64,000 bases of DNA from Pseudoneobacillus sp052180215. Lineage in GTDB: Bacteria; Bacillota; Bacilli; Bacillales; Cytobacillaceae. Shown here in pieces: positions 1 to 8,624 of this stretch; the first letter of the stretch is position 1, and every line of letters begins with the position of its first letter. The stretch is taken from contig NZ_CP197471.1 of the NCBI RefSeq assembly GCF_052180215.1, positions 3,806,001 through 3,870,000 on the forward strand, given 5' to 3'. The notes below the pieces were generated by a model. The model was not told where the DNA came from. It made no database searches and worked only from the letters and a program-made list of their open reading frames with translations. A program made the position numbers and the translations under genes.

Positions 1-149
1 TTTACCATCATTTTTACTTCCATCTTATTAAAATAGAAGTATAGTTGTCTAGACCACTATATAGTATGAATATGTAAAAGAATATTTTCTAAGACCATTA
101 ACCCACTATTTTCCATACGAAATGTCCATGTCCTTTTTTTAACTTAGAA

Positions 150-158
150 CATATGATA
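150..158 (+). promoter_or_regulatory. possible sigma-K -10 element
   Basis: CATATGATA fits the sigma-K -10 pattern CATAnnnTA and lies 41 nt before the start of a CwlC-like amidase, a gene class expressed late in the mother cell. I see no good -35 element. The rest of bases 1-198 shows nothing else I can name. Confidence 0.35.
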
Positions 159-198
159 ATAATGAGGCAATAACCTATGTCTAGAAAGGAGAGAGAAA

Positions 199-930
199 AT
201 GAAAATTGTCTTAGATGCTGGTCATGGTTATAATACTCCTGGAAAAAGAAGTCCAGATGGGTTACGAGAATATGAATTTACTCGAGCTGTTGCCAATTAC
301 GCCCGTGATTTACTGAATACCTATCAAGGTGTCACCGTCTACTTTACTCACTCCGATGATCGAGATGTCCCACTTGAAGCCCGCACTGATTATGCCAATA
401 GGATTAATGCTGATATCTTTGTTTCGATCCATGCAAATGCTTACGGATCCACTTGGAATAGTGCAAGTGGAATTGAAACCTATGTTTATGTGACCAAGCC
501 ACCGCTTGCTTATGCTCTTGCTCAAAAAGTGCAGCGAAACTTAATTTTAACTACAGGTTTAAAAAACCGTGGTGTGAAAACAGCCGATTTTCACGTATTA
601 CGGGAAACGAAAATGGATGCCATTCTTTGCGAATTAGGTTTTTATACGAACCCTGAGGAAATCAAATTGATTCGATCCGAGGATTACCGCCGTAAATGCG
701 CGAGTGCCATTGTCAAAGGACTTGTGGAGCAATTTAAACTAGTAAAAGAAAAAACATCCTCTACCTCAACGAATACTCCAGCCAAACCAAAACCACCAAC
801 TCCATCCGCATCAAAGGGGCTATACAAGGTTCAAGTCGGTGCTTTTTCCAATAGGGATAACGCGGAAGAATTGGTCCGCGCCTTAGAATCAGATGGATAT
901 ACGGCATTTATCGATTTTGAGGGGAAGTAA
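199..930 (+). CDS. N-acetylmuramoyl-L-alanine amidase, CwlC-like, with C-terminal SPOR segment
   Basis: Amidase_3 enzyme that cleaves the lactyl-amide bond between MurNAc and the stem peptide. Residues 1-185 are the catalytic domain: DAGHG (His9), Glu24 in LREYEF, SIHAN, and CELGF supply the zinc ligands and catalytic glutamate of the family. A Pro/Ser/Thr-rich linker leads to a short SPOR motif (GLYKVQVGAFS) ending at residue 243. B. subtilis CwlC, a mother-cell lysis amidase, has similar length and also ends in a short SPOR segment, so I do not call it truncated. There is no signal peptide, again as in CwlC. The RBS AAAGGAGAG lies about 7 nt before ATG. Function in mother-cell lysis is inferred. 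Confidence 0.85.
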   Translation: MKIVLDAGHGYNTPGKRSPDGLREYEFTRAVANYARDLLNTYQGVTVYFTHSDDRDVPLEARTDYANRINADIFVSIHANAYGSTWNSASGIETYVYVTKPPLAYALAQKVQRNLILTTGLKNRGVKTADFHVLRETKMDAILCELGFYTNPEEIKLIRSEDYRRKCASAIVKGLVEQFKLVKEKTSSTSTNTPAKPKPPTPSASKGLYKVQVGAFSNRDNAEELVRALESDGYTAFIDFEGK

Positions 931-989
931 AGTAAAAAGCGGAAGTTTCTTGGTCAGGGAAAATTATCTTTTCCTACTGGAGCTGGATT

Positions 990-1042
990 AAAAAAGCGGA
1001 TGAGCCGCATCTTTTCATAGATGCTGGCTCACCCGCTTTTTT
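990..1042. terminator. bidirectional terminator between the amidase and yvlD genes
   Basis: A long inverted repeat (AAAAAAGCGG.TGAGCC ... GGCTCA.CCGCTTTTTT) with T-runs on both strands. It separates two convergent genes. Confidence 0.85.
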
Positions 1043-1409
1043 ATGATTTCTTTTTATCGTCTAATACCGTTTTTTGAATGATGGTGTTGGCGATGGCCAT
1101 CACGATGGCTACAAATATCGCCATGCCAAATCCGGAGATTTCAAAGGCGCTTCCCATGATTCCGTCTGTCAGCAACAGTGTCATGGCATTAATGACGAAT
1201 AGAAATAATCCTAATGTTAAAATCGTAAATGGAAGAGTTAATAAAATTAATAATGGTTTCACAAGGATGTTTAAGATGGATAAGATAAAGCTTGCGGTCA
1301 CGGCGGCCCCAAAGCTCGAAACTTGGAATGATTCATCAAAAAATCCTGCTAACGCGATAAACAAAATCGCATTGATTAATATACTGACCAGCCACCGCAT
1401 AAGCTTCAC
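1041..1409 (-). CDS. yvlD: phage-holin-family membrane protein YvlD (LiaZ-like)
   Basis: Small polytopic membrane protein of about 120 residues with four hydrophobic segments and the LNILVKPLLILLTLP motif typical of Pfam Phage_holin_4_2. Despite the name this is a chromosomal envelope-stress gene, not a prophage holin. In B. subtilis it closes the yvlABCD operon; in enterococci the homologue LiaZ belongs to LiaXYZ. Here it follows yvlB directly, so the PspC-domain gene yvlC is missing. The start is GTG at 1409 (AAGGAGG only 3 nt away) or ATG at 1400 (12 nt away); neither spacing is ideal. Confidence 0.85.
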   Translation of the reverse strand: MKLMRWLVSILINAILFIALAGFFDESFQVSSFGAAVTASFILSILNILVKPLLILLTLPFTILTLGLFLFVINAMTLLLTDGIMGSAFEISGFGMAIFVAIVMAIANTIIQKTVLDDKKKS

Positions 1410-1439
1410 AAACCTCCTTATTTTTTTCCTACATTAAAA

Positions 1440-2546
1440 TTATTTCACTGTTTCTAATGGTTTTATTCTAATCGTACCTGCTTTTGCATCAGATTGCACG
1501 TGTAGCACTCTGTCAGTCTCGGCAACTGGTTTAAAACGAAGCCATTTTTGGACTACTTCATTTTTTTCCTCAACCACTTGGATCCCATCCAGCTTAACAT
1601 CAAAATTCCCCAGATTGGATTTCAACTCACCGGACACCGCCATCTCACTTGGAACAGCTAGCTCGATATGACCAGTGGTCGCCTTCATCGTTAATGTCTC
1701 ACAGACTGGACTGGTTAGTGTACAAGAAATATTTCCGTTAAACGTGTGCAGATTCCCTCTTAACAGGCCACCTTCATACTTAATCGCCCCATTAATCGTT
1801 TCTGCCTCGAACTCTTCGATATTGCTTTTCTTCACTTTAATTTTTCCATTCGCCGTTTCGGCTTTGACCTTTTGGCTTTGGATATTTTCGAGTGATACCT
1901 TTCCATTTGCGGTATCCACCTTCAAGTCTTTCACTCTCATATCTTCCGTTGAGATTGGGCCATTGTACAAGCGTACGCGAACCTTATCATAATCGGCAAA
2001 TGGAATGTATACCTTCGCATCTACCTTCATCCACTTATGATGGGTTTGAAAGTTTAAACGATTATTTTCAATGTTAAAAATAACTCCCTGCAGGAAGGTG
2101 GTTCTCGCTTCCTCTAAAGATTCTACACGATAGATTTTTGCCTGACATTCAACACGGACATCAGATTGGTCCCATGGAATCAGTTGGACGGAGCCGTTCG
2201 CTACATGAATATCGACATCGCGAAACTCGGCGTTGGCCTGTTGAAAAATATGAGCCATTTCAATCGACTTACCGATATTTAAGTCGATATCGATTTCCTT
2301 TAATTTTTTAAAAGCCGTGTCGACAAAATCAAAAATCTTTTCTTTCGTCGATTGAAATTTATAATACGTTTCGTCCTTCTTCTCATGATCTTCTACTTTT
2401 GCTTTCGAGGTAATCTCTGAATCTTGTTTTTCCTGCTCGACCGTGACCTTTTCCTTATCTAAACCTTCCAATAATGTAAGTGCCTCTTGAACAGAAAGTT
2501 TCCCTTCCTCTACTAGTTTTAAAATTCGTTCTCTCTCTTTATTCAT
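1440..2546 (-). CDS. yvlB: YvlB/LiaX-like DUF4097 protein
   Basis: 368 residues. The N-terminal ~35 residues (KERERILKLVEEGKLSVQEA) form the small helical domain common at the head of YvlB/LiaX proteins. After a charged linker, residues ~95-365 are a DUF4097 beta-helix of repeated short strands (e.g. ANGKVSLENI, ANGKIKVKKS, INGAIKYEGG). LiaX in Enterococcus faecalis senses envelope attack by antimicrobial peptides; a related role here is inferred from family. I chose the ATG at 2546 because AGGAGG is 6 nt upstream of it, whereas the ATG at 2552 abuts the SD. Probable operon with the DUF4870 gene and yvlD. Confidence 0.85.
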   Translation of the reverse strand: MNKERERILKLVEEGKLSVQEALTLLEGLDKEKVTVEQEKQDSEITSKAKVEDHEKKDETYYKFQSTKEKIFDFVDTAFKKLKEIDIDLNIGKSIEMAHIFQQANAEFRDVDIHVANGSVQLIPWDQSDVRVECQAKIYRVESLEEARTTFLQGVIFNIENNRLNFQTHHKWMKVDAKVYIPFADYDKVRVRLYNGPISTEDMRVKDLKVDTANGKVSLENIQSQKVKAETANGKIKVKKSNIEEFEAETINGAIKYEGGLLRGNLHTFNGNISCTLTSPVCETLTMKATTGHIELAVPSEMAVSGELKSNLGNFDVKLDGIQVVEEKNEVVQKWLRFKPVAETDRVLHVQSDAKAGTIRIKPLETVK

Positions 2547-2585
2547 AGCCATCCTCCTGACTCCCGAATAGGTTACTATTCTATG

Positions 2586-2903
2586 TTATTCGTTTCTCAG
2601 AACTTTTACGCCTTTAATAATGTTCCAAATTAACACGATCAAACTTAAGATGATGCTTATGATCATAGCTAAAAAGGAAATAGCCGGAAATTCCATTTCT
2701 CCGCTACTATTGATGTCTAAAAATATTCCTATAAAAATAAATGGTACAGGTATTAATGGAATTAAATGCGAGAGTAACGCCTTTTTCGCATGATACTTGA
2801 CCCGTTGATCTTCAGTAACAAAATAAACAACAAGCGGAAAAAGAAAGCCCGCAAACAAAACACTAAAATAACTTAAGGCCGATAACACTTTATTCGTTTC
2901 CAT
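2586..2903 (-). CDS. DUF4870 membrane protein (YvlA-like)
   Basis: 105 residues with three hydrophobic helices and the DQRVKYHAKKALLSHL segment characteristic of DUF4870 (Tic20-like) proteins. It is first in the envelope-stress cluster, 39 nt before yvlB, in the position of yvlA in B. subtilis. Start chosen at ATG 2903 with GGAG 11 nt upstream; an in-frame GTG at 2915 overlaps the SD itself. Molecular function unknown. Confidence 0.75.
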   Translation of the reverse strand: METNKVLSALSYFSVLFAGFLFPLVVYFVTEDQRVKYHAKKALLSHLIPLIPVPFIFIGIFLDINSSGEMEFPAISFLAMIISIILSLIVLIWNIIKGVKVLRNE

Positions 2904-2967
2904 CTGGTTGATCACTCCTTCTTCGTATATTTACGAGTGATTTTTTAGAAAGTTTCATGTTGAACGT

Positions 2968-3007
2968 AAAAAAAAGAGCTAGCCTTTGGTAAGATGGCTA
3001 GCTCTTT
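2968..3007 (-). terminator. uvrA terminator
   Basis: Minus-strand hairpin AAAGAGCTAGCC/GGCTAGCTCTTT followed by T8, immediately after the uvrA stop codon. Confidence 0.85.
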
Positions 3008-3011
3008 GGTT

Positions 3012-5891
3012 TTAGACATTGGTTGGGCTTTTTTCCCGTTGTTCTAATTCTTTTTCCATTCTAGCACGATCGCGGATGAGGATTGGTTTTAGGTATTTAC
3101 CGGTGTACGATTGTGGAACCTCTGCCACTTCCTCTGGCGTTCCGGTTGCAACAATCGTTCCGCCTTTGTCTCCACCTTCAGGACCAAGATCGATAATGTA
3201 GTCACTCGCTTTAATCACATCTAAGTTATGTTCGATGACTAAAACGGTATCTCCATTTTCCACAAGACGTTGTAGGACCGTTAATAAGCGAGAAATATCA
3301 TCCACATGAAGACCGGTTGTCGGCTCATCCAAAATATACATCGTCTTTCCAGTTGAACGGCGGTGTAATTCGGAGGCAAGCTTCACACGCTGGGCTTCCC
3401 CACCTGAAAGGGTGGTGGCCGGCTGTCCTAATGTGATATAACCTAACCCAACATCATAAAGAGTTTGCATTTTACGAGCAATTTTTGGGATATTTTCGAA
3501 AAAGACTAAAGCATCCTCCACTGTCATATCAAGGATTTCGGAAATGTTCTTTCCTTTGTAACGTACGTCTAGCGTTTCGCGGTTGTAACGTTTCCCATGG
3601 CAAACCTCACAAGGAACGTACACATCAGGAAGGAAGTGCATTTCAATCTTGATAATTCCATCTCCACGGCAGGCTTCACAGCGTCCGCCTTTGACGTTAA
3701 AGCTAAAACGTCCTTTTTTATAGCCGCGTACTTTCGCCTCATTCGTAGCTGCAAACACATCGCGAATATCATCAAAAACGCCTGTATAAGTAGCAGGATT
3801 AGAACGCGGAGTCCGTCCGATAGGAGATTGGTCAATATCGATGACTTTATCAAGATTGTCAATTCCCTTCATTTCCTTGTACTCACCAGGTTTTGCTTTG
3901 GCATTGTGCAGCTTCTGAGCAAGTGTTTTATGAAGAACTTCATTGACCAATGTACTTTTCCCGGAGCCAGAAACACCCGTTACCGCGACAAACATTCCTA
4001 AAGGAATTTTCACATTGACCTTACGAAGGTTGTTTTCCACTGCACCTTTGATTTCGATTAGACGTCCATCTGGCTTTCGGCGTTCGATTGGCAATGGAAT
4101 ATATTTTTTCCCAGATAAATATTGGCCGGTTAACGAATTCGGATCATTCATCACTTCTTCTGGTGTCCCTTGGGAGATGATTTGACCGCCATGAACACCT
4201 GCACCAGGTCCGACATCGATTAAATAATCCGCTGCCAGCATCGTATCTTCATCATGTTCAACAACAATCAACGTATTCCCAATGTCACGCATGTTCTTTA
4301 AGGTATCAATCAGACGGTCATTATCGCGTTGATGCAGACCAATCGAAGGCTCGTCTAAAATATAGAGAACCCCTGTCAGTCGAGAGCCGATTTGGGTCGC
4401 CAGACGAATACGCTGTGCTTCTCCGCCTGATAGAGTTCCAGCGGCACGACTCATCGTTAAATAATCCAAACCGACATTGATTAAGAAACCAAGACGTTCA
4501 TTGATTTCTCTAAAAATCAGCTTAGCAATCTGCATTTCTTTTTCCGAAAGCTCGAGAGATTCAAAGAATTGATGCGCCTCTTCAATCGATAGGGATGTTA
4601 TTTTTCCGATATGCTGGCCTGAAATGAGCACGGCCAAGCTCTCATCCTTAAGACGATAGCCTTTACATTTCGGGCAGGCATGCTGAGCCATGTATTTTTC
4701 CATCTGCTCGCGAATATAATCGGAGCTTGTTTCCTTATAACGGCGTTCGATATTGGTTAGTACCCCTTCAAACTCCACATAGCCCTCACGGATTTGACCG
4801 AAATCATTTTCATAGCGGAAAAAGATTTTATCGCCTTCTGATCCATGAAGGACACGGTCCATTAGATTTTTCGGAATATCCTTCACAGGAATGTCCATAT
4901 CAATGCCGTAGTGGTTACAAACGGCTTCAAGCAGCTGCGGATAATATTGTGAGCTCGTTGGCTCCCAAGGAGCAATCGCATGCTCCTTTAAGGTTAAGTC
5001 CCAATTCGGAACGACTAATTCTGGATCGACTTCAAGTCGTGAGCCTAGACCATCACAGCTCGGACAAGCACCAAATGGACTGTTGAAGGAGAACATCCGC
5101 GGCTCTAATTCACCAATGGAAAAATCACAGTATGGGCACGAATGATTTTCATTGAAAAGAAGCTCTTCTTCGCCCATGACATCAATGATGACCTTGCCTG
5201 CCCCTAGTTTCAGCGCGCTTTCGAGGGAGTCTGCGATACGAGGAGCAATTCCTTCTTTGACCACAGCACGGTCTATGACAACCTCAATCGAATGCTTTTT
5301 ATTTTTCTCAAGGTCGATATCATCGCTTAGATCCATCATTTCGCCGTTTACACGGACACGAACATAACCTTGTTTTTTAATGTCTTCAAGAACTTTCACA
5401 TGTGTTCCTTTTCGACCTGAAACGACCGGTGCTAAAATTTGAAGTTTCGTTTTTTCTGGGTATTCTAAAATTCGGTCCACCATTTGCTCAATCGTTTGCG
5501 AAGTAATTTCAACCCCGTGATTCGGACAGGTTGGACGTCCAACACGAGCAAATAATAGTCGTAAATAATCATAGATTTCTGTCACGGTACCCACCGTTGA
5601 CCGAGGATTACGGCTTGTTGTTTTTTGGTCAATCGAAATCGCTGGAGACAGCCCTTCGATGGCATCGACATCCGGCTTGTCCATTTGACCTAAGAATTGA
5701 CGGGCATACGCCGACAACGACTCAACATAACGTCTTTGTCCTTCCGCATAGATCGTATCAAAGGCAAGCGAGGACTTTCCTGAACCGGAAAGCCCTGTTA
5801 GTACAACAAGTTTATCTCTCGGAATGGTGACATCAATATTTTTTAAATTATGTGCTCTGGCACCTTTGACAATTAATTTATCCATTGCCAT
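3012..5891 (-). CDS. uvrA: excinuclease ABC subunit A
   Basis: 959-residue ATPase that scans DNA for bulky lesions and loads UvrB in nucleotide excision repair. Two ABC modules are visible: Walker A GLSGSGKS at 33-40 with its signature LSGGEAQRIRLA, and a second Walker A GVSGSGKS with LSGGEAQRVKLA near the C-terminus. Zinc-binding CxxC pairs (CPYC/CPSC and CEAC/CEVC) are intact. Length and order match B. subtilis UvrA. It starts 35 nt after uvrB and shares its transcript. Confidence 0.98.
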   Translation of the reverse strand: MAMDKLIVKGARAHNLKNIDVTIPRDKLVVLTGLSGSGKSSLAFDTIYAEGQRRYVESLSAYARQFLGQMDKPDVDAIEGLSPAISIDQKTTSRNPRSTVGTVTEIYDYLRLLFARVGRPTCPNHGVEITSQTIEQMVDRILEYPEKTKLQILAPVVSGRKGTHVKVLEDIKKQGYVRVRVNGEMMDLSDDIDLEKNKKHSIEVVIDRAVVKEGIAPRIADSLESALKLGAGKVIIDVMGEEELLFNENHSCPYCDFSIGELEPRMFSFNSPFGACPSCDGLGSRLEVDPELVVPNWDLTLKEHAIAPWEPTSSQYYPQLLEAVCNHYGIDMDIPVKDIPKNLMDRVLHGSEGDKIFFRYENDFGQIREGYVEFEGVLTNIERRYKETSSDYIREQMEKYMAQHACPKCKGYRLKDESLAVLISGQHIGKITSLSIEEAHQFFESLELSEKEMQIAKLIFREINERLGFLINVGLDYLTMSRAAGTLSGGEAQRIRLATQIGSRLTGVLYILDEPSIGLHQRDNDRLIDTLKNMRDIGNTLIVVEHDEDTMLAADYLIDVGPGAGVHGGQIISQGTPEEVMNDPNSLTGQYLSGKKYIPLPIERRKPDGRLIEIKGAVENNLRKVNVKIPLGMFVAVTGVSGSGKSTLVNEVLHKTLAQKLHNAKAKPGEYKEMKGIDNLDKVIDIDQSPIGRTPRSNPATYTGVFDDIRDVFAATNEAKVRGYKKGRFSFNVKGGRCEACRGDGIIKIEMHFLPDVYVPCEVCHGKRYNRETLDVRYKGKNISEILDMTVEDALVFFENIPKIARKMQTLYDVGLGYITLGQPATTLSGGEAQRVKLASELHRRSTGKTMYILDEPTTGLHVDDISRLLTVLQRLVENGDTVLVIEHNLDVIKASDYIIDLGPEGGDKGGTIVATGTPEEVAEVPQSYTGKYLKPILIRDRARMEKELEQREKSPTNV

Positions 5892-5926
5892 TTTCTTTTG
5901 TCATCCTTCCGCTTTCAAAAAATTTA

Positions 5927-7903
5927 TCATTCTGCTTTTAATTCTAAGATGAGATCGCGAAGCTCAGCCGCACGTTCAAAGTTAAGCGCTTTGGCTGCTT
6001 CTTTCATTTCCTTTTCCATATCGGCAATGACTTTTTCTCGTTCTTTCTTCGTCATCTTTGTGAGTGAAGCTGCCGGTGTATATTCTTCTTGCTCTTCGGC
6101 TGCATGAGTTGCTCTGATGACATCACGAATCCCTTTTTGGATGGTTTGTGGGGTGATGCCATGTTTTGTGTTGTATTCTTCTTGTATTTCACGGCGACGC
6201 TTCGTTTCACTGATAGCTACTTGCATGGAGTTGGTCATTTTATCCGCATACATGATGACATGACCGTTGGCGTTTCGAGCGGCACGACCAATTGTCTGGA
6301 TAAGTGACCGTTCGGAGCGTAAGAAGCCTTCTTTGTCAGCATCAAGTATCGCTACAAGGGAAACCTCTGGAATGTCGAGTCCTTCACGAAGTAAGTTAAT
6401 CCCGATGAGAACATCATATTTTCCTAGTCTTAGGTCGCGGATAATTTCAATCCGCTCAAGCGTTTTTACTTCAGAATGTAGGTACTGCACCTTAATTCCG
6501 ATTTCTTTAAGGTAATCGGTTAAGTCTTCTGACATCTTTTTCGTAAGGGTCGTAACAAGGACACGTTCGTTTTTAGCGATGCGGTCTTGAATTTCACCAA
6601 TCAGGTCATCAATTTGACCTTGGATTGGACGGACATCTATATTCGGATCCAGCAATCCTGTTGGACGAATGATTTGCTGAATCATTTCCGGAGTATGCTC
6701 CAGCTCATAAGGTCCAGGAGTTGCCGATACAAAAAGAATTTGATTGACATGGTCCTCAAACTCGTTGAACATTAACGGACGGTTATCAAGGGCTGATGGC
6801 AAACGGAAGCCATGCTCCACAAGCACCGATTTACGGGCTTGGTCACCATTAAACATTCCGCGGATTTGCGGTAAGGTAACATGCGATTCATCAACGACAA
6901 TTAAGAAATCCTTTGGGAAAAAGTCGATTAATGTGTACGGTGTTGAGCCTGCTGGACGAAGTGTCAGGTGACGTGAGTAGTTCTCAATCCCGGAACAAAA
7001 GCCCATTTCCCGCATCATTTCCAGATCGTATTTTGTTCTCTGCTCTAGGCGTTGTGCTTCAAGAAGCTTACCTTTTTCATGAAGCTCCGCTAGTCGTACC
7101 TCAAGCTCTTTTTCAATATTTTCAATCGCTTTACGCATCTTTTCTTCACGGGTAACGAAGTGGGATGCCGGGAAAATCGCAACATGTTCACGTTCGCCGA
7201 TGATTTCACCAGTTAACGCATCGACTTCACGGATACGTTCGATTTCGTCTCCGAAGAACTCCACACGAATGCAGTGCTCGTCACGCGATACTGGGAAAAT
7301 TTCTACCACATCGCCGCGTACACGAAACGTTCCACGTTTAAAATCGATATCATTTCGTTCATATTGAATATCTACCAGTCTACGTAAAAGCTGATTTCGC
7401 TCAATTTCCATCCCTACTCGGAGGGAAAGAACCATCTCACGGTATTCCTCTGGTGACCCCAAACCGTATATACAAGAAACACTAGCGATGACGATAACGT
7501 CTTTTCGTTCCAATAACGAGGAAGTTGCTGAGTGGCGAAGCTTATCAATTTCATCATTTACACTGGAGTCTTTTTCAATAAAGGTATCCGTCTGTGGAAC
7601 ATAAGCTTCAGGTTGATAATAATCATAGTAGCTGACGAAATATTCCACCGCATTATTCGGAAAAAATTCCTTAAACTCGCTATATAATTGACCAGCAAGT
7701 GTTTTATTGTGAGCGATAATCAAGGTTGGCTTGTTTACCTCTTTTATCACATTGGAGACGGTAAACGTTTTACCAGTACCCGTTGCCCCAAGCAAGGTTT
7801 GATGACGCTTGCCGTTGTTAAGACCTTCGACGATTTGTTTAATGGCCTCTGGCTGATCTCCTTGAGGCGTATATTTTGACACAAGTTCAAACTGATCTTT
7901 CAA
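5927..7903 (-). CDS. uvrB: excinuclease ABC subunit B
   Basis: 658-residue helicase-like damage-verification subunit. Walker A GATGTGKT is at 39-46; the DESHVT helicase motif II, the YYDYYQPEAY beta-hairpin region used for strand insertion, and the C-terminal UVR coiled coil that binds UvrC (NFERAAELRDLI) are all present. First gene of uvrBA. The leader holds a stable hairpin (7938-7960) and a LexA-like box (8088-8101). SD GGGGGA precedes ATG. Confidence 0.98.
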   Translation of the reverse strand: MKDQFELVSKYTPQGDQPEAIKQIVEGLNNGKRHQTLLGATGTGKTFTVSNVIKEVNKPTLIIAHNKTLAGQLYSEFKEFFPNNAVEYFVSYYDYYQPEAYVPQTDTFIEKDSSVNDEIDKLRHSATSSLLERKDVIVIASVSCIYGLGSPEEYREMVLSLRVGMEIERNQLLRRLVDIQYERNDIDFKRGTFRVRGDVVEIFPVSRDEHCIRVEFFGDEIERIREVDALTGEIIGEREHVAIFPASHFVTREEKMRKAIENIEKELEVRLAELHEKGKLLEAQRLEQRTKYDLEMMREMGFCSGIENYSRHLTLRPAGSTPYTLIDFFPKDFLIVVDESHVTLPQIRGMFNGDQARKSVLVEHGFRLPSALDNRPLMFNEFEDHVNQILFVSATPGPYELEHTPEMIQQIIRPTGLLDPNIDVRPIQGQIDDLIGEIQDRIAKNERVLVTTLTKKMSEDLTDYLKEIGIKVQYLHSEVKTLERIEIIRDLRLGKYDVLIGINLLREGLDIPEVSLVAILDADKEGFLRSERSLIQTIGRAARNANGHVIMYADKMTNSMQVAISETKRRREIQEEYNTKHGITPQTIQKGIRDVIRATHAAEEQEEYTPAASLTKMTKKEREKVIADMEKEMKEAAKALNFERAAELRDLILELKAE

Positions 7904-7937
7904 CGAAAAAATCCCCCTGTTCGTGAACCGAGAATAG

Positions 7938-7960
7938 GGAGGAAATAGAGTATTTCCTCC
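7938..7960 (-). promoter_or_regulatory. hairpin in the uvrB leader
   Basis: GGAGGAAATA-CTC-TATTTCCTCC on the minus strand is a perfect 10-bp stem with a 3-nt loop, about 35 nt before the uvrB ATG. It has no T-run, so it is not an intrinsic terminator. It carries an SD-like GGAGG sequestered in the stem. A role in mRNA stability or attenuation is inference. Confidence 0.5.
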
Positions 7961-8087
7961 TAGTTAAAGTCGTTGTTTTTCCTTGATGATAATGATTAGT
8001 GCAATGAATACATTTGGTTAATTAATTCCATATTTAATCTTCTATCTTCATTCTACCACAAAGCATCCAAAACAAACCAATAATATG

Positions 8088-8101
8088 CGAACGGATATTC
8101 G
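8088..8101. promoter_or_regulatory. LexA (SOS) box-like site upstream of uvrBA
   Basis: CGAACGGATATTCG fits the Bacillus LexA pattern CGAAC-N4-GTTCG with one mismatch in the second half-site. It lies ~185 bp before uvrB, an SOS gene in B. subtilis. Confidence 0.55.
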
Positions 8102-8206
8102 TTTTTTTTGTGTTTTTGAAGGGAATGAGGTGTAATTTATAGAAAAGATGTGTTTTTTGATGTGTATTTTCGGGTGATGTCCACGTTATACGATTTTTAG
8201 AGGTAG

Positions 8207-8362
8207 GTATCCAACTTTTTGAAGCAGTTTATTCGAGTTTCTAGAGTAGTTATCCATTTGCTGGAGAAGTTATCCGACTTTTTTTACTGTGTTTCCGACT
8301 TTGTCACTGAGTTATCCGACTTTTTTAGCGTTTTATCCGTCTAAAACTCGTTTGTTTCCGAC
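8207..8362. repeat. 21-nt-period motif array, locus 1 (eight units)
   Basis: The 9-nt motif TTATCCGAC (variants GTTTCCGAC, TTATCCATT, TTATTCGAG, GTATCCAAC) starts at 8207, 8229, 8250, 8270, 8291, 8312, 8333 and 8354. Steps are 22, 21, 20, 21, 21, 21 and 21 nt. Intervening bases are not conserved. It lies between uvrB and csbA and has no coding potential I can support. The same motif family with the same period recurs at 29296-29389 and 39857-39929. Confidence 0.85.
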
Positions 8363-8402
8363 TTTGTCACATTTGAGCAGAAAATCGAACTTTCTTAAAA
8401 AA

Positions 8403-8575
8403 GGCTGTTTTCGTATAAAATTGTGTTTTTGGTAAAAATCCCAAAAGCCGGATTTTTACATCTTTTCTTAAAAAGTGAGCAGCTCTTTTCTTGATTTTTA
8501 TACGAATATTATCATTTTACACTGAGAAATCCCTATTAATAAATTTGAAAAGCAACAAAGTTTTAGAAAAGAGCC
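8403..8575 (+). repeat. 173-bp MITE-like element, copy 1
   Basis: Ends are imperfect inverted repeats (GGCTGTTTTCG ... AGAAAAGAGCC). Inside is a perfect 10-bp hairpin GTAAAAATCC/GGATTTTTAC (8432-8459), and TTCGTATAAAA is echoed inverted near 8496-8505. TAAAAAA flanks both ends, consistent with a target duplication but low in complexity. Copies 2 and 3 are at 25819-25991 and, inverted, 35819-35990. Confidence 0.85.
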
Positions 8576-8576
8576 T

Positions 8577-8614
8577 AAAAAAACAAACCTGCCGCTATCA
8601 AATGCGGGCAGGTT
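8577..8614 (-). terminator. csbA terminator
   Basis: Minus-strand stem AACCTGCC ... GGCAGGTT followed by TGTTTTTTT, directly after the csbA stop codon. Confidence 0.8.
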
Positions 8615-8624
8615 CGTGGATTGG

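Noticed and set aside
199..1409. Prophage lysis module (amidase plus phage-holin-family gene)
   Set aside because: The two genes are convergent, the holin-family protein is YvlD of the conserved yvl cluster, and the amidase is CwlC-like; no phage genes are near.
3019..7879. Many plus-strand frames opposite uvrA and uvrB
   Set aside because: Shadows of highly expressed-type coding sequence; none has an SD or family resemblance.
8207..8362. 21-nt-period motif arrays as CRISPR
   Set aside because: Conserved part is only ~9 nt and degenerate, spacers ~12 nt, no cas genes; it does not fit any CRISPR array.
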